Assembly: GCA_021414005.1 (NCBI GenBank)
Contig: JAIOPH010000001.1
Coordinates: 62,001-126,000 of the forward strand
Origin: Chthoniobacter sp.
GTDB taxonomy: Bacteria; Verrucomicrobiota; Verrucomicrobiia; Chthoniobacterales; Chthoniobacteraceae
DNA: 64,000 nt
Direction: 5' to 3'
The stretch's first letter is position 1, and every line of letters begins with the position of its first letter. The position numbers and the translations under genes were made by a program. Under the pieces are notes generated by a model. The model did not search any database, had not been told where the DNA came from, and saw only the letters and a list, made by a program, of their open reading frames with translations. Positions 27,291 through 34,647 of the stretch are shown here, one piece after another.

Positions 27291-28745
27291 TTACGCCAGC
27301 ACGCCTTTCACGACCTCGCCGTGCACATCGGTGAGCCGGTAGTCGCGGCCTTGGAAGCGATAGGTGAGCCGGGTGTGGTCGATGCCGAGGAGGTGCAGGA
27401 TGGTGGCCTGCATGTCGTGCGTGTGCATGGGATCCTTGACGACTTGCAGGCCGAATTCGTCGGTCTCGCCGAAGTCCAGCCCGCGCTTCACGCCACCGCC
27501 GGCCATCCACATGGTGTAGGCGCTGGCCAGATGATCGCGGCCGAGGCGATCCTTGGAGAAGTTGCCCTGCAGGATGGGCGAGCGGCCAAACTCGCCGCCC
27601 CAGATGACGAGGGTCTGGTCGAGCAGTCCGCGCTGCCGGAGATCCTTGATGAGCGCGACGGACGCGCGGTCCACGGAACGGCAGATTTTGGGCAGGTCGG
27701 TCGCGAGGTTCTCGCCGGGACTACCGCCGTGATGATCCCACGGCGTATGGTTGAGCTGCACGAAACGGACGCCGCGCTCGACGAGCCGACGCGCGAGCAG
27801 GCAGTTGTTGGCGAACGAAGTTTTGCCCGGCTCGGTGCCGTAGGCGGCGTGGGTCTCGGGCGACTCGGTCGCGAGGTTCATCAAGTCGGGCACGCTCGCC
27901 TGCATCTTGTAGGCCATCTCGTAGGACGCGATGCGCGTGGCGATCTCGGGATCGTGCTGCTCGTCGAGGGCGAGGTGGTTGAGCCCCTGGATGGTATCGA
28001 GCGTGCGGCGGCGGAGCTTTTCGTCCATGCCTCCGGGATTGGAAAGGAACAGCACCGGGTCGCCGGCGGAGCGCAACTGCACGCCCTGATACACGCTCGG
28101 CAGAAACCCGCTGCTCCAGCACGCCGTGCCGCAGCGATCGCCGATGCCCGAGGGCAGCACCACGTAGCCGGGCAGGTTTTCGCAATCGCTGCCGAGGCCG
28201 TAAGTAACCCACGAACCCATCACGGGCCGCCCCATGCGTGGCGAACCGGTCATGAAGAAAAGCTGCGCGGGCACATGGTTCACCTCGTCGGTTTTCATCG
28301 AGCGGATGATCGTGACTTCATCGAGCACCGTGCCGAGGTGCGGAAGGAGTTCCGAAATCATCGAGCCATTCGGCCCCTGCGGCGCGAACTCCCAAGGCGA
28401 GGCCAGCACGTTGGCCCGCGTGTTGGTCATGCTGGAGAAACGCAGGCCCTTCACCGCGGACTCGGGGATCGGCGTGCCGTTGAGTTTTTTCAGCGTCGGC
28501 TTGTGGTCGAAAAGATCGAGCTGCGACGGACCGCCGGTCATGTTCAGGTAGATCACGCTTTTGGCGCGGGCGGGAAAATGAGTCGCCTTGGGCGCGAGCG
28601 GATCGGTGCGGGTGGCGGCGTGGGCGTCGCGGCCAAGCAGCGTGCTGAGCGCAATCGCGCCAAGACCGTAGCCGGTGTCACCGAGAAATTTTCGGCGGGA
28701 AATCCAGGAAAGCGGATCGCGGGTGGGCAGGTGCGAGTGTTGCAT
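27291..28745 (-). CDS. Tat-exported DUF1501 protein
   Basis: 484 residues with a twin-arginine signal ISRRKFLGDTGYGLGAIAL. Core motifs are SVIYLNMTGGPSQLDLFDHK, GLRFSSMTNTRANVL, NCLLARRLVERGVRFVQLNH, WGGEFGRSPILQ and [20 protein letters not shown]. It faces the 25742 gene tail to tail (58-bp gap) and follows its own DUF1549 partner at 28755 by 9 bp. It is the closest in layout to the broken copy at 12685. Confidence 0.92.
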   Translation of the reverse strand: MQHSHLPTRDPLSWISRRKFLGDTGYGLGAIALSTLLGRDAHAATRTDPLAPKATHFPARAKSVIYLNMTGGPSQLDLFDHKPTLKKLNGTPIPESAVKGLRFSSMTNTRANVLASPWEFAPQGPNGSMISELLPHLGTVLDEVTIIRSMKTDEVNHVPAQLFFMTGSPRMGRPVMGSWVTYGLGSDCENLPGYVVLPSGIGDRCGTACWSSGFLPSVYQGVQLRSAGDPVLFLSNPGGMDEKLRRRTLDTIQGLNHLALDEQHDPEIATRIASYEMAYKMQASVPDLMNLATESPETHAAYGTEPGKTSFANNCLLARRLVERGVRFVQLNHTPWDHHGGSPGENLATDLPKICRSVDRASVALIKDLRQRGLLDQTLVIWGGEFGRSPILQGNFSKDRLGRDHLASAYTMWMAGGGVKRGLDFGETDEFGLQVVKDPMHTHDMQATILHLLGIDHTRLTYRFQGRDYRLTDVHGEVVKGVLA

Positions 28746-28754
28746 GGAAGCGGG

Positions 28755-31100
28755 TCAGGATTTGGTGAGGGTTTCGTCGAGATTGAGCAGCACGTTGGCG
28801 ACGGTGATCCATGCGGCGAGTTCGGCGGGATTCGCAGCACCCGCGTCCACACGGCCCTGCTGAATCAGCGCAGTCGCCCGTGCCGGTTCCTGCGTGAAAA
28901 TGCCGAGCGCATCGCGATACATCGCCACAAGCATCTCCACCTCCCTGGGCTTGGTCGCGCGTGAGACGCACAGCTTTAGGCCATAGGCCACGCGGGCCTC
29001 GGGCGTGGCGGCGGGCAGCGCGAGCAGGCACCGGCCCATCGCGCCCGCGCACTCGAAGAACATCGGATCGTTGAGCACGATGAGCGCTTGCAGCGGCGTG
29101 TTGGTGCGGCTGCGCTTCACCTTGCAGACATCGCGACTCACGAGGTCGAAAGTGGCGAGCGCGGGGTACGGCGCGGTCCGGCGCCAGTAGGTGTAGAGCG
29201 CGCGGCGGTAGCGGCCCGCGCCTTCATCGGTCTTGTAGCGCTGATTGCCGGCAAAGGACTCGAAGCCGAAGCTGTTCTCCCAAATGCCCGGCGGCTGCGG
29301 CGGCATCACGCTCGGGCCGCCGATCTCCGCGGTGAGCCGCCCGCTCGCCGCGAGCGCGAGGTCGCGCACCATCTCGGCCTCGACGCGGAAACGCGGGCCG
29401 CGGGCGAGCAGCTTGTTGTAGGGATCCTTTTCCAACACCCCGGGCGGAATCGCCGACGCCTGACGATATGTGGCCGACGTGACCATGAGCTTGAACAGCC
29501 CTTTCACGTCCCATCCCGAGCGCGTGAACTCCACCGCCAGCCAGTCGAGCAAGTCGGGATGCGTAGGCGCTTCGCCGCGCGCGCCGAAATCCTCGACTGA
29601 ATCCACGATCGGCGTGCCAAAAAGGAGCGCCCAATAGCGGTTCACGATCACGCGCGCCGTGAGCGGATTTTCTTTCGCCACCAGCCAGCGGGCGAGCGCG
29701 AGGCGATTGGCCGGCTGGCCCTGCGGCAGGGGCGGCAGGAAAGCGGGCACGCCTGGCTCCACCTTGTCGCCGGGCGTGCGGAAATTCCCCCGCAGGGCGA
29801 TCCGCGTTTCGCGCGGCTGCCCGCGCTCGCGCATGATCATCGTCTTCGGAAATTTCGCGGCGAAGTCCTTCTCCGCCTTCCGCGCCTTTTCCAGCGCCGC
29901 CTTGTCATCCGGCAGCGCGGCGTCGGGCGCAGCTTCCAATTTGGTCACCTGCTCGTGCAGGACTTTCAAAGCCGCTTCCTGCTCCCTGGTCGGGGCCTGC
30001 AACTCGGGCGCGGAACCATTTCCCCCGTCCTCGGTGTTATTAAAGATAGCGAGGAACTGGTAATACTCGCGGTGCTGAATGGGATCGTACTTGTGGGTGT
30101 GGCATTGCACGCAATTCATCGTCAGCCCGAGCCAGACGGTGGCCGTGGTTTCCACGCGATCATTGAGCGCCGCCATGCGGAATTCCTCCGCATCCGTGCC
30201 GCCTTCGTCATTGAGCAGCGAGTTGCGGTGAAAGCCGGTCGCGACCAATTGCGAGGTGGTGGGACTCGGCAGCAGGTCGCCCGCGAGCTGCTCGATGGTG
30301 AACTGATCGAACCGCATGTTGTCATTGAAGGCGCGAATCACCCAGTCGCGCCACAGCCAGAGATTGCGCGGCGGATCCTTCTCGTAGCCGTGCGTGTCGC
30401 CATAGCGCGCCGCATCCAGCCAGCTCACTGCCATGCGCTCGCCGTAGTGCGGCGAAGCCAGCAGGCGATCGACCACTTTCTCATAAGCCTGCGGCGACTT
30501 GTCGGCGACAAACGCATCCACCTCCGCGGGCGTCGGCGGCAGCCCCGTGAGATCGAGCGAAAGTCGGCGCACCAGCGTCTCCTTCGTCGCCTCCGCCGAA
30601 GGCGCGAGCCCCTCGCTCTCCAGCCGCGCGAGGATGAAACGGTCGAGGTCATTCCGCGCCCAGCCCGCTTTTTTCACCACCGGCGGCACCGCGGCTACGG
30701 GGGCCACGAAGGACCAGTGCTGCTCATACTTCGCACCCTGCGCGATCCACTGCCGCAGCTTCTCCTTCTGCGCGTCCGTCAGATGCTTGTTCGCCTTCGG
30801 CGGCGGCATGATTTCGTCCTTGTCCGTGCTCTCGATGTGCCCGACCAGCGCCGACTTCCTCACCTCCCCCGGCACGATTGCCACGTCCCCCGACTCCGCC
30901 TCCTTCAGCGCCGCCTCGCGCAAATCCAACCGCAGCCCTGCCTTGCGCTGCTTCTCATCCGGTCCGTGGCAGCTAAAGCAATTCTCCGAAAGGATCGGCC
31001 GGATGTCGCGGTTGTAACGCAACGGCTCCTCCCCGCGAACCGTCGCCGCAGCAACCAGCAAAACGAACAGGGAGATCGGAGAATGTTTTTGCGTGAGCAT
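28755..31100 (-). CDS. Secreted PSCyt1-DUF1549-DUF1553 protein
   Basis: 781 residues from the ATG at 31100, chosen because it begins the signal peptide (MLTQKHSPISLFVLLVAAAT); an ATG at 31133 would add 11 residues. PSCyt1: NRDIRPILSENCFSCHGPDE and EIMPPPKANKHLT. DUF1549: GWARNDLDRFILARLESEG, LTGLPPTPAEVDAF and a second haem-type CVQCHTHKYDP. DUF1553: LARWLVAKENPLTARVIVNR, PSVMPPQPPGIW and RTNTPLQALIVLNDP. Partner of the DUF1501 gene that follows. Confidence 0.92.
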   Translation of the reverse strand: MLTQKHSPISLFVLLVAAATVRGEEPLRYNRDIRPILSENCFSCHGPDEKQRKAGLRLDLREAALKEAESGDVAIVPGEVRKSALVGHIESTDKDEIMPPPKANKHLTDAQKEKLRQWIAQGAKYEQHWSFVAPVAAVPPVVKKAGWARNDLDRFILARLESEGLAPSAEATKETLVRRLSLDLTGLPPTPAEVDAFVADKSPQAYEKVVDRLLASPHYGERMAVSWLDAARYGDTHGYEKDPPRNLWLWRDWVIRAFNDNMRFDQFTIEQLAGDLLPSPTTSQLVATGFHRNSLLNDEGGTDAEEFRMAALNDRVETTATVWLGLTMNCVQCHTHKYDPIQHREYYQFLAIFNNTEDGGNGSAPELQAPTREQEAALKVLHEQVTKLEAAPDAALPDDKAALEKARKAEKDFAAKFPKTMIMRERGQPRETRIALRGNFRTPGDKVEPGVPAFLPPLPQGQPANRLALARWLVAKENPLTARVIVNRYWALLFGTPIVDSVEDFGARGEAPTHPDLLDWLAVEFTRSGWDVKGLFKLMVTSATYRQASAIPPGVLEKDPYNKLLARGPRFRVEAEMVRDLALAASGRLTAEIGGPSVMPPQPPGIWENSFGFESFAGNQRYKTDEGAGRYRRALYTYWRRTAPYPALATFDLVSRDVCKVKRSRTNTPLQALIVLNDPMFFECAGAMGRCLLALPAATPEARVAYGLKLCVSRATKPREVEMLVAMYRDALGIFTQEPARATALIQQGRVDAGAANPAELAAWITVANVLLNLDETLTKS

Positions 31101-31269
31101 TTTTCGGATGAGTCGGTGCGTGCATTTCTGCATACCCCGTTCAAGTAACCCCGAAAACGACTTTCCTTAGCTGAGTCGCAATTCTCCGAGGTCCCGGGAA
31201 CGCCGAAAAAGCGCGGTACCTGTCGCGCCATTCGCAACCCCGACCTGGCGCCACTCCACCCTCCGGCAG

Positions 31270-32091
31270 CTAGTTGCGAAACGCCCGTGCGCCGTCGCGG
31301 ATGTAGCTCTCTTCGACATTGGCCCGACGGCGGGCGATTTCGTCCTCGCCGTACGCGGCCACCCCGATCACGCCGACGTTGCGCGCGCCGGACTCGCCGA
31401 AGGCGGTCGCCGCTCGTGAGGCCGCGACGGTGCTGAAGACGAGTTCACGCAGCGTGCCCTTGGCTTTCATGCCTTCGAGAGTCATCGACGAGTTGGCGGC
31501 GATGACGTAGCCGGGTTTGCGCACCGCAGCGGGCTGCCCGTCGAGCACATCGAGTCCATCGACGGACACCACGACCTCCAGCCGGTTGCTGGTGAGATTG
31601 CGCAGCCGCAGGCGGTAGGAGTCCCCAGGAGAGCCAATCACGAAGATCTGACCGTTCGCCTCATAGTGATCGTAAGCGCTCGAACGCCAGCTTCTCGGTT
31701 CGACTGTCACCTCCAGCTTATGGCTGATCAGTTCAAATGCGCCGCTGTGTTTTCGTGGTGAGCCCGCCAGACCTGCCATGAGCTTGGCTCCCTCGTCGTC
31801 GTTGTAGTGAAAGGACGCGACGGCATCCGGTGTCGTCTCCAGCCTGCGGTAAAAGCGCGTGGCTTCCGACGCGTCGTGAATCTCGCCGCCGAGCGTGGTG
31901 CCGAGGCCGGGGCGTTCTTCGGCGGGCTTGCGTCTAGTCGCAGTGGAATCTGACACGGCTTCAGCCCGATCTATGTATCCGCCAGTGGCGCGCGGGGCAC
32001 CTGAACGCGCGGACGGTTCATTGACGGCGCAACCGGCGAGGACCAGCAGCAACGAGGCTGCTCCGACGAGACGCATGATGGGATGGTTCAT
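31270..32091 (-). CDS. Predicted lipoprotein, divergent from a BlaI/M56 pair
   Basis: 273 residues from ATG 32091 (ATG 32076, MRLVGAAS, is also possible). Signal peptide with lipobox LLVLAGC, so it should be lipidated. No known domain recognised. The mature part has a beta-rich middle (SYRLRLRNLTSNRLEVVVSV, DGLDVLDG, GYVIAANSSMTLEGM) and a conserved-looking end ARNVGVIGVAAYGEDE. This resembles small envelope proteins with a carbohydrate-like beta fold. An 18-bp palindrome lies directly against the start codon, so the gene is probably repressed by the neighbouring BlaI-type regulator. Confidence 0.7.
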   Translation of the reverse strand: MNHPIMRLVGAASLLLVLAGCAVNEPSARSGAPRATGGYIDRAEAVSDSTATRRKPAEERPGLGTTLGGEIHDASEATRFYRRLETTPDAVASFHYNDDEGAKLMAGLAGSPRKHSGAFELISHKLEVTVEPRSWRSSAYDHYEANGQIFVIGSPGDSYRLRLRNLTSNRLEVVVSVDGLDVLDGQPAAVRKPGYVIAANSSMTLEGMKAKGTLRELVFSTVAASRAATAFGESGARNVGVIGVAAYGEDEIARRRANVEESYIRDGARAFRN

Positions 32092-32109
32092 GTGCAGATA
32101 TTTCTGCAC
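32092..32109. promoter_or_regulatory. Palindromic operator candidate 1 (BlaI-type)
   Basis: GTGCAGATATTTCTGCAC: TGCA half-sites separated by 8 bases. It lies immediately 5' of the lipoprotein ATG (32091) and about 90 bp upstream of the blaI-like gene. Its exact reverse complement recurs at 32134-32151. Confidence 0.75.
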
Positions 32110-32133
32110 TCGCGGGTGTCCGTCAAACGGTTT

Positions 32134-32151
32134 GTGCAGAAATATCTGCAC
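32134..32151. promoter_or_regulatory. Palindromic operator candidate 2 (BlaI-type)
   Basis: GTGCAGAAATATCTGCAC, the reverse complement of site 1. Centres are 42 bp apart, four helical turns, which would put two repressor dimers on the same face of the DNA. Located 45 bp before the blaI-like start codon. Confidence 0.75.
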
Positions 32152-32195
32152 TTCGGGCTTGCCAGCCTGCGGGCAGTGGGAAACAGTCCTTCATC

Positions 32196-32594
32196 ATGCC
32201 CCGCGCAGTCCACGATCCGCTCACGAAGAAAGAACGCCAGGCGATGGACCTGCTCCACGCCTTGGGCAGCGCCACCGCGGCCGACCTTCAGGCGCGCATG
32301 CCGGGCGACCCGAACTACTCCGCCGTGCGGGCACTGCTGACGGTGCTCGTGAACAAGGGACTCGTTACTGTCGCGCCCCGCGAAGGTTCGCGCGCCTACG
32401 TTTACGCGCCGCGGGAGCCGGCCCACAAGGCGCGCAAGGGCGCACTCAATCGGCTGATGACCACGTTCTTCGGCGGTTCGCCAGCCGAGTTGGTGGCGAA
32501 TCTGCTCGATCCGGCGGAACGGAAGATTTCCGGCGATGAAATCAAACGCCTCCAGAAACTGATCGACGAACACAAGAGCCGGAAAGGAGCCTGA
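32196..32594 (+). CDS. BlaI/MecI/CopY-family transcriptional repressor
   Basis: 132 residues. Winged-helix DNA-binding domain in the first 75 residues (LTKKERQAMDLLHALG, VRALLTVLVNKGLVTV, GSRAYVYAPREP), then a dimerisation tail (LLDPAERKISGDEIKRLQKL). By family it represses its own operon until cleaved or released through an M56 membrane peptidase, encoded 5 bp downstream. Two palindromes upstream are the likely operators. Confidence 0.92.
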   Translation: MPRAVHDPLTKKERQAMDLLHALGSATAADLQARMPGDPNYSAVRALLTVLVNKGLVTVAPREGSRAYVYAPREPAHKARKGALNRLMTTFFGGSPAELVANLLDPAERKISGDEIKRLQKLIDEHKSRKGA

Positions 32595-32599
32595 CTCGC

Positions 32600-33595
32600 A
32601 TGATCGGATTTATCGCGGCGGCCACTCTGATTCTCGCCTTTGCGGCGATTGCGGCGCGGCTTTTCGCGGGCTGGAACCGGGAGGCGCAAAGGTTGGTTCT
32701 TCTGGGTGGCATGGTCACGACGTTACTCCTGCCTTTGGGCATGCAGCTTGTCGCCCGCTGCGAACTTCCGGGCGCGGCAGCATTCGCGGGGCTGGCCGGT
32801 GACCAATTCGCGACGACTGCGGATGAACCTTGGTTCATAGTCACCACGATCTGGCTGGCGGGAGCCGCGCTGATGACGGTGCGCCTGCTGTGGCACGGGT
32901 TTCTCGCCAGGCGCTGGAAGGCAAATTCTAGAAGGCTTCGGGACGACGAGGTGGAGTTTGTGGGACAAACACTGGCTCTTTCGCGAAGCGACATCGCGCG
33001 TTATTTCGTCGTCGCCGACGCCATTGAAACGCCCATGGTGCTGGCCGGAATTCCGCAGACAATCCTTCTGCCTCGGGCGTGGCAGGAGTGGCCGAGCAGC
33101 TTGAAACGCAGCGCGCTCCGCCACGAGTGGCGGCATGTGGGCTCGGCCGATGCGCAGTGGGCCGTGGTCGGCTCCGCCCTCCGCGTCGGCTTGTGGTTTC
33201 ATCCGCTCGTATGGTGGGTGTGCGCCCGGTGGGCTGAGCAGTGCGAACATCTGGCGGATCACGCCGCCGCTGCGGGGAGGCCGGCCGCGGACTATGCCGA
33301 GGAACTGCTGGCGCTGGCGGACGGATCACGCACCGGCGCTCTCGCCTTCGCGACCGCCTTCTTCCCGCAAACCCGCTCACGACTCGCCCGCCGAGTGCGC
33401 GCCGTTCTCGGCGACTCGTCGCTTAACCGACCCTGCAGTCGGGCTGTGCGCGCGGTGGTCTTGCTGGCGTTCGCCGTGGCCGGGTTGTCGCTCGCAGCCG
33501 CGTGGGCTCCGAGAATGAAACCCACCGCGGCAGATCTCGAAACGGAGGCGGAAACACGATTGCAGGCGAATCCGTTTCCGGGTGATCGTCCTTAG
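32600..33595 (+). CDS. M56-family (BlaR1/MecR1-like) membrane metallopeptidase
   Basis: 331 residues. N-terminal transmembrane helices (MIGFIAAATLILAFAAIAA, LVLLGGMVTTLLLPLG, FIVTTIWLAGAALMTVRLL). Zinc peptidase motif HEWRH at 175-179, preceded by ETPMVLAGIPQTILLPRAW, a typical M56 lead-in, and followed by EQCEHLADHAAA. It has one further helix near 285-305. It lacks the extracellular penicillin-sensor domain of BlaR1, so the inducing signal is unlikely to be a beta-lactam sensed in the same way. Partner of the BlaI-like repressor. Confidence 0.9.
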   Translation: MIGFIAAATLILAFAAIAARLFAGWNREAQRLVLLGGMVTTLLLPLGMQLVARCELPGAAAFAGLAGDQFATTADEPWFIVTTIWLAGAALMTVRLLWHGFLARRWKANSRRLRDDEVEFVGQTLALSRSDIARYFVVADAIETPMVLAGIPQTILLPRAWQEWPSSLKRSALRHEWRHVGSADAQWAVVGSALRVGLWFHPLVWWVCARWAEQCEHLADHAAAAGRPAADYAEELLALADGSRTGALAFATAFFPQTRSRLARRVRAVLGDSSLNRPCSRAVRAVVLLAFAVAGLSLAAAWAPRMKPTAADLETEAETRLQANPFPGDRP

Positions 33596-33665
33596 ACACT
33601 AGCTCCGCGTCAGCACGATTTCGTGTCTGTCTCACGCTCGCTCGTTTCACGCCGATCCGCCTGCC

Positions 33666-34514
33666 ATGCTCACCGACACCCACGCCCATCTCGACTTCCC
33701 GGATTTTACCGACGATCTCCCTGCTCTCCTCACGCGCGCCGAAGCCGCCGGGGTGACCCGCATCCTCACCATTGGCACCTCCGTGGAAAGCAGCCGCCGC
33801 GCGGTGGCGCTCGCGGAGCAGTATCCGCAGGTTTTCGCCGTCGTCGGCGTGCATCCGAACAACGCCGCGGAAGCGCCGCCCGATTTCATTCAGCAACTCC
33901 GCGAACTCGCCCGGCATCCACGCGTGGTCGGCCTCGGCGAGACGGGGCTGGATTACCACCGCCTCCCCGGCTCGGACCAGCGTCGCACCGCACTCGACGT
34001 CATCGGCGACGCCACCACCGCCGACCTCGAAACCGGCATCCGCGCCGCCGCGATCCAGAACCAGCAGGCCATCGTCTTCGAGCAGCAACTTGATCTCGCC
34101 CGCGAGCTCGGCCTCAACGTCGTCATTCACGAGCGCGACGCCTGGGACGACACCCTCGCCATTTTGAAAAAGTTCCCCGCTCCGCTGCGCGCCGTCTTCC
34201 ACTGCTTTGGCAAAAGCCCCGCCCACGCCCAAGCCATCCTCGACCTCGGTCACCTCGTCTCCTTCACCGGCATCGTTACTTTCAAAAACGCGCCCGACGC
34301 CCAAGCCACCGCGCGCACCGTGGCGGCGGGGAATTTCATGGTCGAGACCGACTGCCCTTTCCTCGCGCCCGTCCCCCATCGCGGCAAACGCTGCGAGCCC
34401 GCGCACACCCGCCACACCGCCGAATTCATCGCCCAACTCCGCGGTGAATCGCTCACCCAGCTCGCCGCCCACACGACGGAAACGGCCGACGCGTTCTTCC
34501 GCTTTCCACGCTGA
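33666..34514 (+). CDS. TatD-family metal-dependent hydrolase (DNase)
   Basis: 282 residues with the TatD metal-binding pattern: DTHAHLDFPDF at the N-terminus, VGLGETGLDYH, then VIHERDAWD, VFHCFGKS and METDCPFLAPVPHRGKRCEP. By family a 3'-5' exonuclease/RNA-processing or quality-control enzyme. An insertion of about 25 residues after LDYHRLPGSDQ is longer than in E. coli TatD. Stand-alone gene. Confidence 0.92.
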   Translation: MLTDTHAHLDFPDFTDDLPALLTRAEAAGVTRILTIGTSVESSRRAVALAEQYPQVFAVVGVHPNNAAEAPPDFIQQLRELARHPRVVGLGETGLDYHRLPGSDQRRTALDVIGDATTADLETGIRAAAIQNQQAIVFEQQLDLARELGLNVVIHERDAWDDTLAILKKFPAPLRAVFHCFGKSPAHAQAILDLGHLVSFTGIVTFKNAPDAQATARTVAAGNFMVETDCPFLAPVPHRGKRCEPAHTRHTAEFIAQLRGESLTQLAAHTTETADAFFRFPR

Positions 34515-34647
34515 GCCAGTTGGAAAACGATCCGTCAGCCCGCTGCGTGGGCTACTCACCCACCGGAGCAAGGCACCAGCACGGCACCGCTTCAGGGAAC
34601 GAAATCTCTCTCCCCGCCGCACCCCGATACGCTAGCGTCCGCGCCCG

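Noticed and set aside
31115..31135. Third BlaI-type operator upstream of the DUF1549 gene (gtgcatttctgcatac)
   Set aside because: Shares ATTTCTGCA with the real sites, but the half-sites are 4 rather than 8 bases apart and the dyad is broken; too weak to claim.
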